Under the pieces are notes generated by a model. That model made no database searches. It had not been told where the DNA came from and saw only the letters and a program-made list of their open reading frames with translations. The position numbers were made by a program, and so were the translations under genes. A stretch of DNA of 18,742 bases from Bacteroidales bacterium (GTDB lineage Bacteria > Bacteroidota > Bacteroidia > Bacteroidales > Muribaculaceae), in NCBI GenBank assembly GCA_004553095.1, contig SFMJ01000012.1:1-18742 (forward strand). The letters are read 5' to 3'. Positions 1 to 6,220 of this stretch are shown here, piece after piece. Position 1 is the first letter of the stretch; every line of letters starts with the position of its first letter.

Positions 1-302
1 CCTTCGGCCTGCCCAACCGCCCTCTTACTTCTCTCTTCTGGCAGTCTGATCATAACACCTCCAAGCTTACCGACCTGTTCGTACAGAACGCATCGTCCCT
101 GAAGTGCGACAACATCACTCTCGGATATACTTTCAGAGATCTGTTGCAAGAGAAGCTTACTCTCCGTATCTTCGCTGCCGTTCAGAATCCTTTCGTGATC
201 ACCAAGTTCACCGGTCTTGATCCTGAAGAGTTCGGCGGTATCCAGACTAATCCTTATCCACGTCCTATCACTACTACACTCGGTATCGTGGCGACTTTCT
301 AA
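1..302 (+). CDS. SusC-like TonB-dependent outer-membrane receptor, C-terminal end (5' part outside window)
   Basis: Reading in the frame that begins at base 3 gives about 99 residues ending in GIVATF and a TAA stop. The pattern matches the end of SusC/RagA receptors: a segment with FVQNAS followed by NITLGYTF, then a strand with LRIFAAVQNPF, a GLDPEEFGG turn, and a PRPITTTLGI final strand ending in an aromatic residue, as expected for the last beta-strand recognised by the outer-membrane insertion machinery. SusC proteins form the 22-stranded TonB-driven import barrel that is capped by the SusD lipoprotein encoded next. The stop lies 32 bases before the SusD-like gene, so they are almost certainly co-transcribed. 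The plug domain and the promoter are not in the window, so the substrate cannot be judged from this part. Confidence 0.92.
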   Translation, partial: FGLPNRPLTSLFWQSDHNTSKLTDLFVQNASSLKCDNITLGYTFRDLLQEKLTLRIFAAVQNPFVITKFTGLDPEEFGGIQTNPYPRPITTTLGIVATF

Positions 303-334
303 TCTTTAACTAATTTTCAAAGATAGAATCCAAT

Positions 335-2239
335 ATGAAAACTTTCAATAAAATATTCATGACATTGGGTATCGCGGCTGCCGCTTTCGGTCTCACTTCT
401 TGTGTGAACGACCTCGACAAGAGTCCCGTAGACCCTAATTCAACAACCGATGTAAGCAAGGACATGGATCGGGTGTTCGCAGACATCTATCTCAACTTTG
501 CTACTTTCGGTGCGAACGGTAATTCTCCCGTTCAAGATTTCGATGGCGGTATGGCTTCGTTCCAACGTGCCATCTATATCGGTGAGGAAATGACCACCGA
601 CGAAGCTTGCTGGCTTTGGGACCCCGAAGTCTATGGTACAATCAACCATGGTAAGGTCTCTTCTTCTCTCGATGCCGTGTTCGGTTTCTATTCTCGTCTG
701 ATCATCAATATCACTCTCTGCAACCAGTTCATCCAAAAGGTGCAGAACAATGAGTTCGATCTTCCTGACGATGCCGCCAAGGCTCGTGCCGAAGAGTATG
801 TGCGTCAAGCTCGTATCCTTCGCGGAGGTTGCTATTACTATATGCTCTCTTTCTACAATAATCCTCCCTACGCTGACGAATCTACCAAGGTGGGTGAAGA
901 GCCTACTCAGCCCGGTCGTGCTGAAGTCTACAAAAGAGTGACTGCAGACCTCGAGGCAGTAGTGAAGTATTACACCGAGCATCCTACTCCCACCTATTAT
1001 GGTTTCGTAGGTCTCGACGCTGCTGAGGCTATCCTCGCCAAGATCTATCTGAATGGTGAGGTATTCGCTAACACCAATGACTATGCCAAGTGCTATGAGC
1101 ACTGTGAGAAAATCATCGCTCGCCTCGGTAAGGGTGGTTATTATGGCAATGGTTTGGCTCGCAGCTATAAGGCTCTCTTCGGTTATAACAACGACCAATA
1201 TGCTATTGGCGGTGCTAACGAGGTCAACGAGATCATCTGGGATATCCCTCAATCCAAGACTGCTACAAGCGAAGATCTGACCTCTTGGTCGGGTGCTACC
1301 TTCTTGGTGGCTGCATGGATCGGTACAAATGGTGTCAGCACCACAGTGCCTTATCCTACCAAGGATGCGAAATATAAAGATGTAACTGATACCAATGATC
1401 TCGTGGTTGAAGATGCCGACGGCGTAAAGCGCCTCTATCAGTATTGCGCTACAGATGAGGAGTATAACCAAGTTCTTGCTGCTTATAATAATAAAGATCT
1501 TAAGGATTGGCAGAAGACTGTCAACGACGTTGTTGCCAACAAGGCTTATTCCTTCGATCCCAAGTCTGTAGGTTATGTATCTTCCGACTGGTTCAACTCC
1601 GGTGACGGCTGGAAGTGTATCGTAGCTCGCAAGTCTTTCGTCAAGAAGTTCGAATGGCTCGATGTCGACATGAGTGTCAGCAACGACAGCCGTGTTGATC
1701 TCTGGCAAACCAGCAGCCACGGCTTCACTGCCAACAATCCTACACTCACCGGCGACGATTGGGGTAAGAATGGCTACCTCGCTCCCAAGTATTCTAACTG
1801 GGCATACAACGAAGATGGTTCAATCAATTATCTCGCATCTCCTCCGAGCTCTACTCCTTTCGGTGGCGACTATGCAGTGATCCGTCTCGCCGAGATCTAT
1901 CTGACTGCAGCTGAGGCTATCCTTCAGGGTGGCGGCGGCACTCAAGCAGATGCTCTCAAATATGTTAACTATATCCGTCAACGTGCGTATGGTGATAACT
2001 ATACTCCTTGGACTTCTCTCTCAATGTCTGACCTCCAGGATGAACGTTGCCGCGAACTCTACTCTGAGAATGTGCGCCGCACTGACCTTATCCGTTGGAA
2101 CCTCTGGTGCACCGGTTATACTTGGGAATGGAAGGGTGGTATCGCTTCCGGTACTAACCTCGAGGAATACACCAAGTCTTTCCCCATCCCCTCGCGTGTT
2201 ATGTCAGCTTCTCATCTACATCAGATCGAAGGATATTAA
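335..2239 (+). CDS. SusD/RagB-like glycan-binding lipoprotein
   Basis: A 634-residue protein with a lipoprotein signal ending in LTSC (Cys23 becomes the acylated N-terminus), followed by VNDLDKSPVDPN, a typical SusD start. The body has the helical TPR-like features of the family: a YVRQARILRGGCYYYML segment near residue 155, a DLEAVVKYY helix near 205, then AAEAILAKIYLNGE. The C-terminal RagB/SusD domain shows AVIRLAEIYLTAAEAIL and YVNYIRQRAYG near residues 510-550, DLQDERCRELYSENVRRTDLIRW near 570, and a final FPIPSRVM segment. It sits on the cell surface as the lid of the SusC barrel and binds the incoming oligosaccharide. At 634 residues it is at the long end for the family. It lies between the SusC end (32-base gap) and the next lipoprotein (21-base gap), so it belongs to one operon. 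The ligand is not deducible from the sequence. Confidence 0.95.
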   Translation: MKTFNKIFMTLGIAAAAFGLTSCVNDLDKSPVDPNSTTDVSKDMDRVFADIYLNFATFGANGNSPVQDFDGGMASFQRAIYIGEEMTTDEACWLWDPEVYGTINHGKVSSSLDAVFGFYSRLIINITLCNQFIQKVQNNEFDLPDDAAKARAEEYVRQARILRGGCYYYMLSFYNNPPYADESTKVGEEPTQPGRAEVYKRVTADLEAVVKYYTEHPTPTYYGFVGLDAAEAILAKIYLNGEVFANTNDYAKCYEHCEKIIARLGKGGYYGNGLARSYKALFGYNNDQYAIGGANEVNEIIWDIPQSKTATSEDLTSWSGATFLVAAWIGTNGVSTTVPYPTKDAKYKDVTDTNDLVVEDADGVKRLYQYCATDEEYNQVLAAYNNKDLKDWQKTVNDVVANKAYSFDPKSVGYVSSDWFNSGDGWKCIVARKSFVKKFEWLDVDMSVSNDSRVDLWQTSSHGFTANNPTLTGDDWGKNGYLAPKYSNWAYNEDGSINYLASPPSSTPFGGDYAVIRLAEIYLTAAEAILQGGGGTQADALKYVNYIRQRAYGDNYTPWTSLSMSDLQDERCRELYSENVRRTDLIRWNLWCTGYTWEWKGGIASGTNLEEYTKSFPIPSRVMSASHLHQIEGY

Positions 2240-2260
2240 TCAGTTAATCGTAAGATAAAA

Positions 2261-3265
2261 ATGAAAAAATTATCAATTATATTGGCGTTGGCGGCTGTTG
2301 TCCTCGGTTTTTCTTCTTGCAAGCAAGAGGATAATCCGCAATATCACAACCCGACCACTTTCACCGTCTCTACTCCGGCTATGCAGGATGTCGAGTTTGA
2401 GACTGCTCAGGAGATGACTGATGCAGCTACTTTCAATCTCTTCTGCACTCAGCCCGATTATGGCTATTCTGCCATCTGTAAGTACTCTGCTCTCGTCTCT
2501 CTCGATCCTAATGCCCCCGAAGAGAAATGGGTAGCGCTTGAGAACCAAAATCCCGCATCGGCAGCAATGTCGATCAAGACTTTTGATCTTGGTATCGCTC
2601 TGCTCAAGCTCTCTAAGATCACAAGCCAGGAAGAGTTCGAAGCTTCTGAAGTTTCCAAGAAGCCTATGAAGGCTTATTTCCGCGCTGTCTGCGAAATCGA
2701 AGGCATCGAAGGCTCTCGTATCGTCAGCCAGAATGCTGTAAGCTACAACGCTATCAGCGTGAGGTATGCTGAGAAGAAGGCCGCTTGGATCTATATCTGC
2801 GGTGACCTTCGTAACCCCGAAACCGGCGTTGAGGATGGCTTCAAAGGCCCGAATGCTGCCAACTTCGATCACTATAAGAATAACTTCGCTCTCTATGAGC
2901 CCACTGAGAAGATCGGCGAAAAGCTCTTCGTTGGTGTATTCGACCTCGTTCCGAAGGCTGATAAGGAGGGTAAGTCTGAAGCTGATCAATGCTCGCAGTT
3001 CCGCTTCTTCACCGAACTCCTCGGCTGGGTGGCTGACGCTTCTCTCGGCTCAAATGAGGCCGACTTCTACTGTCTCCCCGTCACCGATAAGTGGCAAGCA
3101 GGCTTCTCCGGCGATGTTATCCCGCAGGGTCTCGGTAACTGGGGTGTGAATGTCGATGTATATTCTCCCGTGACTATCGTAGTCGATACTCAGAACAATA
3201 AGATCTATATCAAGGAGGGTGCACACAACGTGACATTCACCGGTCGTACCCCCTCTTTCGAATGA
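2261..3265 (+). CDS. SusE-like surface lipoprotein
   Basis: A 334-residue lipoprotein: short basic start, hydrophobic core, lipobox FSSC with Cys20, then KQEDN, an acidic stretch like the surface-export signals of Bacteroidota lipoproteins. The segment after it (PTTFTVSTPAMQDVEFE, about residues 31-47) resembles the N-terminal Ig-like domain of SusE proteins, where a 'F.V.TPA' strand opens the fold. The middle is beta-rich. The C-terminal half (WIYICGDLRNPETG from about residue 172, later NWGVNVDVYSPVTIVVDTQNNKIYIKEG) looks like a carbohydrate-binding beta-sandwich. The gene starts 21 bases after the SusD-like stop. Probable role: an accessory glycan-binding protein on the outer surface beside the SusCD complex. 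The exact family assignment is by pattern and position only. Confidence 0.78.
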   Translation: MKKLSIILALAAVVLGFSSCKQEDNPQYHNPTTFTVSTPAMQDVEFETAQEMTDAATFNLFCTQPDYGYSAICKYSALVSLDPNAPEEKWVALENQNPASAAMSIKTFDLGIALLKLSKITSQEEFEASEVSKKPMKAYFRAVCEIEGIEGSRIVSQNAVSYNAISVRYAEKKAAWIYICGDLRNPETGVEDGFKGPNAANFDHYKNNFALYEPTEKIGEKLFVGVFDLVPKADKEGKSEADQCSQFRFFTELLGWVADASLGSNEADFYCLPVTDKWQAGFSGDVIPQGLGNWGVNVDVYSPVTIVVDTQNNKIYIKEGAHNVTFTGRTPSFE

Positions 3266-3275
3266 TGTCATATCA

Positions 3276-3309
3276 GCCCGGGGAGGGAACGAAAAAGCTC
3301 TCCCCGAGC
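3276..3309 (+). promoter_or_regulatory. GC-rich intercistronic hairpin between the two SusE/F-like lipoprotein genes
   Basis: Bases 3276-3285 (GCCCGGGGAG) pair with 3300-3309 (CTCCCCGAGC) with a single C-A mismatch, enclosing a 14-base A-rich loop. No T run follows (the next bases are AGTTAAAACC), so this is not a standard intrinsic terminator. It more likely stabilises the upstream mRNA end or partly attenuates transcription, giving different expression of the genes on either side. The role is inference; the pairing is read from the sequence. Confidence 0.6.
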
Positions 3310-3341
3310 AGTTAAAACCTACTAAAAAGTAATTTAGAATT

Positions 3342-4814
3342 ATGAAAAAAATAAAATTCATATCTGCATTGGCTCTGACCATGGTTTTGGCATCGTGCGA
3401 AAATTACGACCTGCCCAATCCTCCGGGCCAAACGAATCCCGAGCCCGATGGCATCTTCGCTAATTCCGGCCTTGTGATTAAGACGGCTGAGAATACAGAA
3501 CTCAACCTGATCAATGCAAGCACCCAGAACGTTAACGTTCATGTGGCTGACATCACTGCCCTCGAAAACTTCCCCGCTGATTACGACCTCGTAATCAATA
3601 TGGAGGTGGCAGGAGATGCTAACTTCTCCAAGGTGGCTGTTGCCAACACTACTGTCGTAGATAACGCCATCATGGTGAATCCCGACATCCTCAACAACGC
3701 TATCAAAGAGGCTATCACCAAGGAGCCCGGTACTCGTGACGTGTATGCTCGCTACGTAGCTTTGGCTCAACGTGGCAACACTACTCTCCGTCTCGGCGGT
3801 CTCGACGCTTATTTCGCTGCTGATGCTAAATATTCTGTTACGACTCTCAACCCCGAGAAGTGGATGGAAAATACATTCTTTGTAGTGCCTTGTGACGCTG
3901 CCGGTACACCCGACTTCGCTAAGGCTGTCAAGATGGACAATACTCTCGGCAATGTCAGCGTTTATGACAATCCCGAGTTCGCTGTCAAGATCGACGTGAC
4001 TGACGCAGGCTACGCTTGGAAGCTCGCTCCTGTTTCGGTATACGAATCCAAGGATGCTTCCAAGCTCCTCGGCTGTATCCCCTCACTCGACTCTGACCTC
4101 GCAGGTAAGCTCGCTGCCGGTAGCGGCGCCGGCCAAATCTCTTTGGTTGGTTCTGTCCTCATCACTGTCAATGTGTACGATGACTCTTATACAGTGAACT
4201 ACGCATTCGAAAATCTCTATCCCTTCAGCGGCTCTGTTAAGGCTGAAAACGTGATGAAGCTCTACACTTCCGACTATATCAACTATAGCGGTGTGACAGC
4301 TATTAACCAACGATGGACACTCGCTGCACAGCCCGACAAGACCGGCCCCGTAGTCTTCAAGATGGTGGAAGGTAGCGAAGTAATCGATGAGAATGGTCTC
4401 TATGAGAGCGGATCATTGACTGCTTCAAGCACAGGTAAGAGCATCACAGCTCCTGTGAAGGGTAACACCCTCTACTGGACCGAGGTTAACCTCGTGCAGC
4501 TCAAATTCTCTGTGAAGGCTATGACCTCTCTCTCAGTGATCGGCGCAGGCAATAACTGGAACCTTGAGACTGCTACTCCTCTTACTCCGTCGAAGGACCT
4601 CAGAACTTGGACTGCTGAAAATGTAGAGATCGGCACTGAGTTCAAGATCAACGCCAACGGCGATTGGGATCTCGACTTCGGTGGCAAGTCTGCAGGCGAT
4701 GGCGTTTACACTCTCGACTTCAAGGGTAGCAATATGCAGTGTGTAGAGCCCGGCACTTACAAGGTGACCATCGACTTCAGCAAGCAACCCTACACTCTTA
4801 CTCTTGAAAAATAA
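3342..4814 (+). CDS. SusF/SusE-like surface lipoprotein with C-terminal carbohydrate-binding-type domain
   Basis: A 490-residue lipoprotein: MKKIKF start, hydrophobic core, LASC lipobox with Cys19, then ENYDLPNPPG, a Pro/Asn-rich tether. The region from about residue 40 to 170 (GLVIKTAENTELNLINAS, later DLVINMEVAGD) reads as an N-terminal Ig-like domain with its own VYARYVAL strand. A second region (about 180-390) is beta-rich and unassigned. The last about 97 residues (LSVIGAGNNWNLETATPLTPS, then FKINANGDWDLDFGG, ending KVTIDFSKQPYTLTLEK) match the repeated starch-binding-type module of SusE/SusF, including the characteristic 'NNW' and 'FKI...W...FGG' strands. It is the last gene of the Sus-like operon, 76 bases after the previous stop, with a hairpin in that gap and a terminator-like hairpin behind it. 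Probable role: surface glycan capture. The true ligand is unknown. Confidence 0.78.
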   Translation: MKKIKFISALALTMVLASCENYDLPNPPGQTNPEPDGIFANSGLVIKTAENTELNLINASTQNVNVHVADITALENFPADYDLVINMEVAGDANFSKVAVANTTVVDNAIMVNPDILNNAIKEAITKEPGTRDVYARYVALAQRGNTTLRLGGLDAYFAADAKYSVTTLNPEKWMENTFFVVPCDAAGTPDFAKAVKMDNTLGNVSVYDNPEFAVKIDVTDAGYAWKLAPVSVYESKDASKLLGCIPSLDSDLAGKLAAGSGAGQISLVGSVLITVNVYDDSYTVNYAFENLYPFSGSVKAENVMKLYTSDYINYSGVTAINQRWTLAAQPDKTGPVVFKMVEGSEVIDENGLYESGSLTASSTGKSITAPVKGNTLYWTEVNLVQLKFSVKAMTSLSVIGAGNNWNLETATPLTPSKDLRTWTAENVEIGTEFKINANGDWDLDFGGKSAGDGVYTLDFKGSNMQCVEPGTYKVTIDFSKQPYTLTLEK

Positions 4815-4897
4815 GGATCGCTATAGAGCAAATCCGAAATATTTTCAAACTGATCCTACAGATGCTCTTATAATACTATAAAGCATCAATCTATACA

Positions 4898-4942
4898 AGA
4901 GACTGTGTCAATAATAGTATAATTGACACAGTCTCTGATTTT
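4898..4942 (+). terminator. Probable intrinsic terminator of the Sus-like operon
   Basis: A perfect 15-bp inverted repeat: 4898-4912 (AGAGACTGTGTCAAT) pairs with 4922-4936, with a 9-base loop, followed by GATTTTAT. It lies 84 bases after the last lipoprotein stop and before the promoter of the next gene. The stem is only moderately GC-rich and the T tract is short, so termination strength is uncertain. Confidence 0.75.
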
Positions 4943-5015
4943 ATATTAAAAAGTGGCTCAATATTTTACGATAGGTTAAAATTATCTGTTTTTAGTGATT
5001 TTTTTGGCAAAATAA

Positions 5016-5046
5016 TTGGAAATAATAAATTAAGTGACTATCTTTG
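5016..5046 (+). promoter_or_regulatory. Bacteroidota-type promoter of the secreted-protein gene
   Basis: TTG at 5016-5018, a 20-base spacer, and TATCTTTG at 5039-5046 fit the primary sigma factor consensus of Bacteroidota (TTTG, 19-21 bases, TAnnTTTG). Transcription would start near 5053. It gives the gene at 5167 its own promoter, separate from the Sus-like operon. Confidence 0.65.
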
Positions 5047-5166
5047 CACCGAATATGTGCCGTGGATACTCCTACGAAATACCATGCTACAATAATATTC
5101 AAATTTTAGACGATAGAATATTACAGATATCTTAAATATTAACCAACAAAATCTAAAATTTTCATT

Positions 5167-6072
5167 ATGAAGAAATTTTACGCTCTTGCAGCTGCAGCCG
5201 TAGTGGCACTCGCAGCAAATGCACAAAATGGTGCACCTCTCTACATCACAGGTCAAAGCGCCGGCGCTGAAGCAGGTGGTTTCGTTAACGACTGGAACGT
5301 TGCGACTCCCGACCAGTTTACTTACGAGGATGGCGTTTACAAAATCCACGTAAATGGTCTTTCTTCTTTCACTATAAACACCACTTTTGATGGCACTTGG
5401 GATGGCTGGAAGGCTACAGCTTTGACTGCTGTCTATGGTGATGTTCCCGGTGTAGCTGTTGCTCTCGTAGCCGGTGGCGACAACATCCTTTGTCCCTGGC
5501 AGGGTGACTATGATGTAGTAGTAGCAGGTGACCTCTCTACTATCACTCTTACCACTGACACTCCTCAGCCCGAAGTTAAGGTTTACCTCCGTGGTGATAT
5601 GAACGGCTGGCTCAATGAAGGTATCAACGACGAGCTCGGTGAGTCTTGGAGACTTCAGAATGTTGATGGCAACATCTGGAAGTTTGAATGCAAAGACGAT
5701 CAGAAAGTTCTCGCAGGTGAATCTTTCAAGATCGCTGACGCAGGTTGGGCTAAGTACAACTATGGTAGCGACGGTGAGGCTCTCCTCATGGAAGTTGAAA
5801 CTACTCTCTACTTCAACTCAATCGGTAACATCACTTTCGAAGAGGATTGGAACGGCGTATGCTGGGTAATCTTCGATGGTGAAAACACTATGGCTGCATT
5901 CAGCAACGATAAGGCTTACGAGTGCCCCTTCGAGGCTGCAGTTAGCAACATCACAGTTGACAACAACGAGGCTCCCGCTTACTTCAACCTCCAGGGTGTT
6001 CGCGTTGACGCTCCCGAAAGCGGTCTTTACATCGTAGTTAAAGGCAACAAGGCTACTAAGGTTGTCTTCTAA
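5167..6072 (+). CDS. Secreted, probably carbohydrate-binding beta-sandwich protein with conserved C-terminal tail
   Basis: A 301-residue protein with a classical signal peptide ending in ANAQ (cleavage after about residue 20) and no lipobox Cys. Two beta-rich, Trp-rich segments follow: residues about 23-128 (PLYITGQSAG, VNDWNVATPDQFTYEDGVYKI) and about 135-250 (VKVYLRGDMNGW, NIWKFECKD, ESFKIADAGWAKYNYGS). The second has the order of strands and exposed aromatics seen in SusE/SusF-type starch-binding modules. The last 30 residues, starting at Tyr272 (YFNLQGVRVDAPESGLYIVV, then KGNKATKVVF), resemble a short tail that recurs on many secreted proteins of Prevotella and Muribaculaceae and looks like a type IX secretion sorting domain (recollection and inference). 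The gene has its own promoter and terminator. Its position beside the Sus-like operon suggests glycan binding, but no catalytic motif is visible. Confidence 0.75.
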   Translation: MKKFYALAAAAVVALAANAQNGAPLYITGQSAGAEAGGFVNDWNVATPDQFTYEDGVYKIHVNGLSSFTINTTFDGTWDGWKATALTAVYGDVPGVAVALVAGGDNILCPWQGDYDVVVAGDLSTITLTTDTPQPEVKVYLRGDMNGWLNEGINDELGESWRLQNVDGNIWKFECKDDQKVLAGESFKIADAGWAKYNYGSDGEALLMEVETTLYFNSIGNITFEEDWNGVCWVIFDGENTMAAFSNDKAYECPFEAAVSNITVDNNEAPAYFNLQGVRVDAPESGLYIVVKGNKATKVVF

Positions 6073-6097
6073 TAAGAATCTCTTATTAAGCCAAAAT

Positions 6098-6133
6098 AAA
6101 GAGGGTGCATCTCAGATGCATCCTCTTTTATAT
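6098..6133 (+). terminator. Intrinsic terminator of the secreted-protein gene
   Basis: Bases 6098-6111 pair with 6115-6128 (AAAGAGG...GCATC against GATGC..CCTCTTT, one G-T pair, 3-base loop), followed by TTATATT. It begins 25 bases after the TAA at 6070-6072. Confidence 0.8.
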
Positions 6134-6142
6134 TATAAGATT

Positions 6143-6183
6143 AGAGCACGTTCTTAAATTCATTTAAGGAACGCGCTCTTAAT
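6143..6183. repeat. Palindromic intergenic repeat, copy A
   Basis: Left arm 6143-6158 (AGAGCACGTTCTTAAA) folds onto 6163-6179 with one A-C mismatch and one bulged G, giving a 4-base loop. Its right half, 6162-6183, contains TTTAAGGAACGCGCTCTTAA and is repeated exactly for 22 bases at 18638-18659, the only other copy in this window. It lies between two terminators. It may be a dispersed repeat rather than a third terminator, since the T run after it is absent. Confidence 0.7.
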
Positions 6184-6212
6184 AAAAAAGCCTCCAGTTC
6201 GGAGGCTTTTTT
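6184..6212. terminator. Bidirectional intrinsic terminator between convergent genes
   Basis: An A tract, then the stem AGCCTCC (6189-6195) pairing with GGAGGCT (6201-6207) around a 5-base loop, then a T tract to 6212. The A and T tracts make it work on both strands. It ends the minus-strand protease gene (stop at 6221) and backs up the plus-strand transcript. Confidence 0.9.
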
Positions 6213-6220
6213 ATTTGGAA

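Larger units (their letters stand above)
4815..5166. other. Intergenic region between the Sus-like operon and the secreted-protein gene
   Basis: This 352-base AT-rich gap holds no credible gene. It contains the hairpin at 4898-4936 that ends the upstream operon, and the promoter at 5016-5046, whose transcript would have a leader of roughly 110 bases before the ATG at 5167. The leader is AT-rich, without a Shine-Dalgarno sequence, as is normal in Bacteroidota. I see no riboswitch-like conserved structure in it. Confidence 0.7.

Noticed and set aside
440..1720. A 426-codon open frame on the minus strand opposite the SusD-like gene
   Set aside because: No family features, and the plus-strand frame has a clear signal peptide and SusD motifs. 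It results from codon bias.
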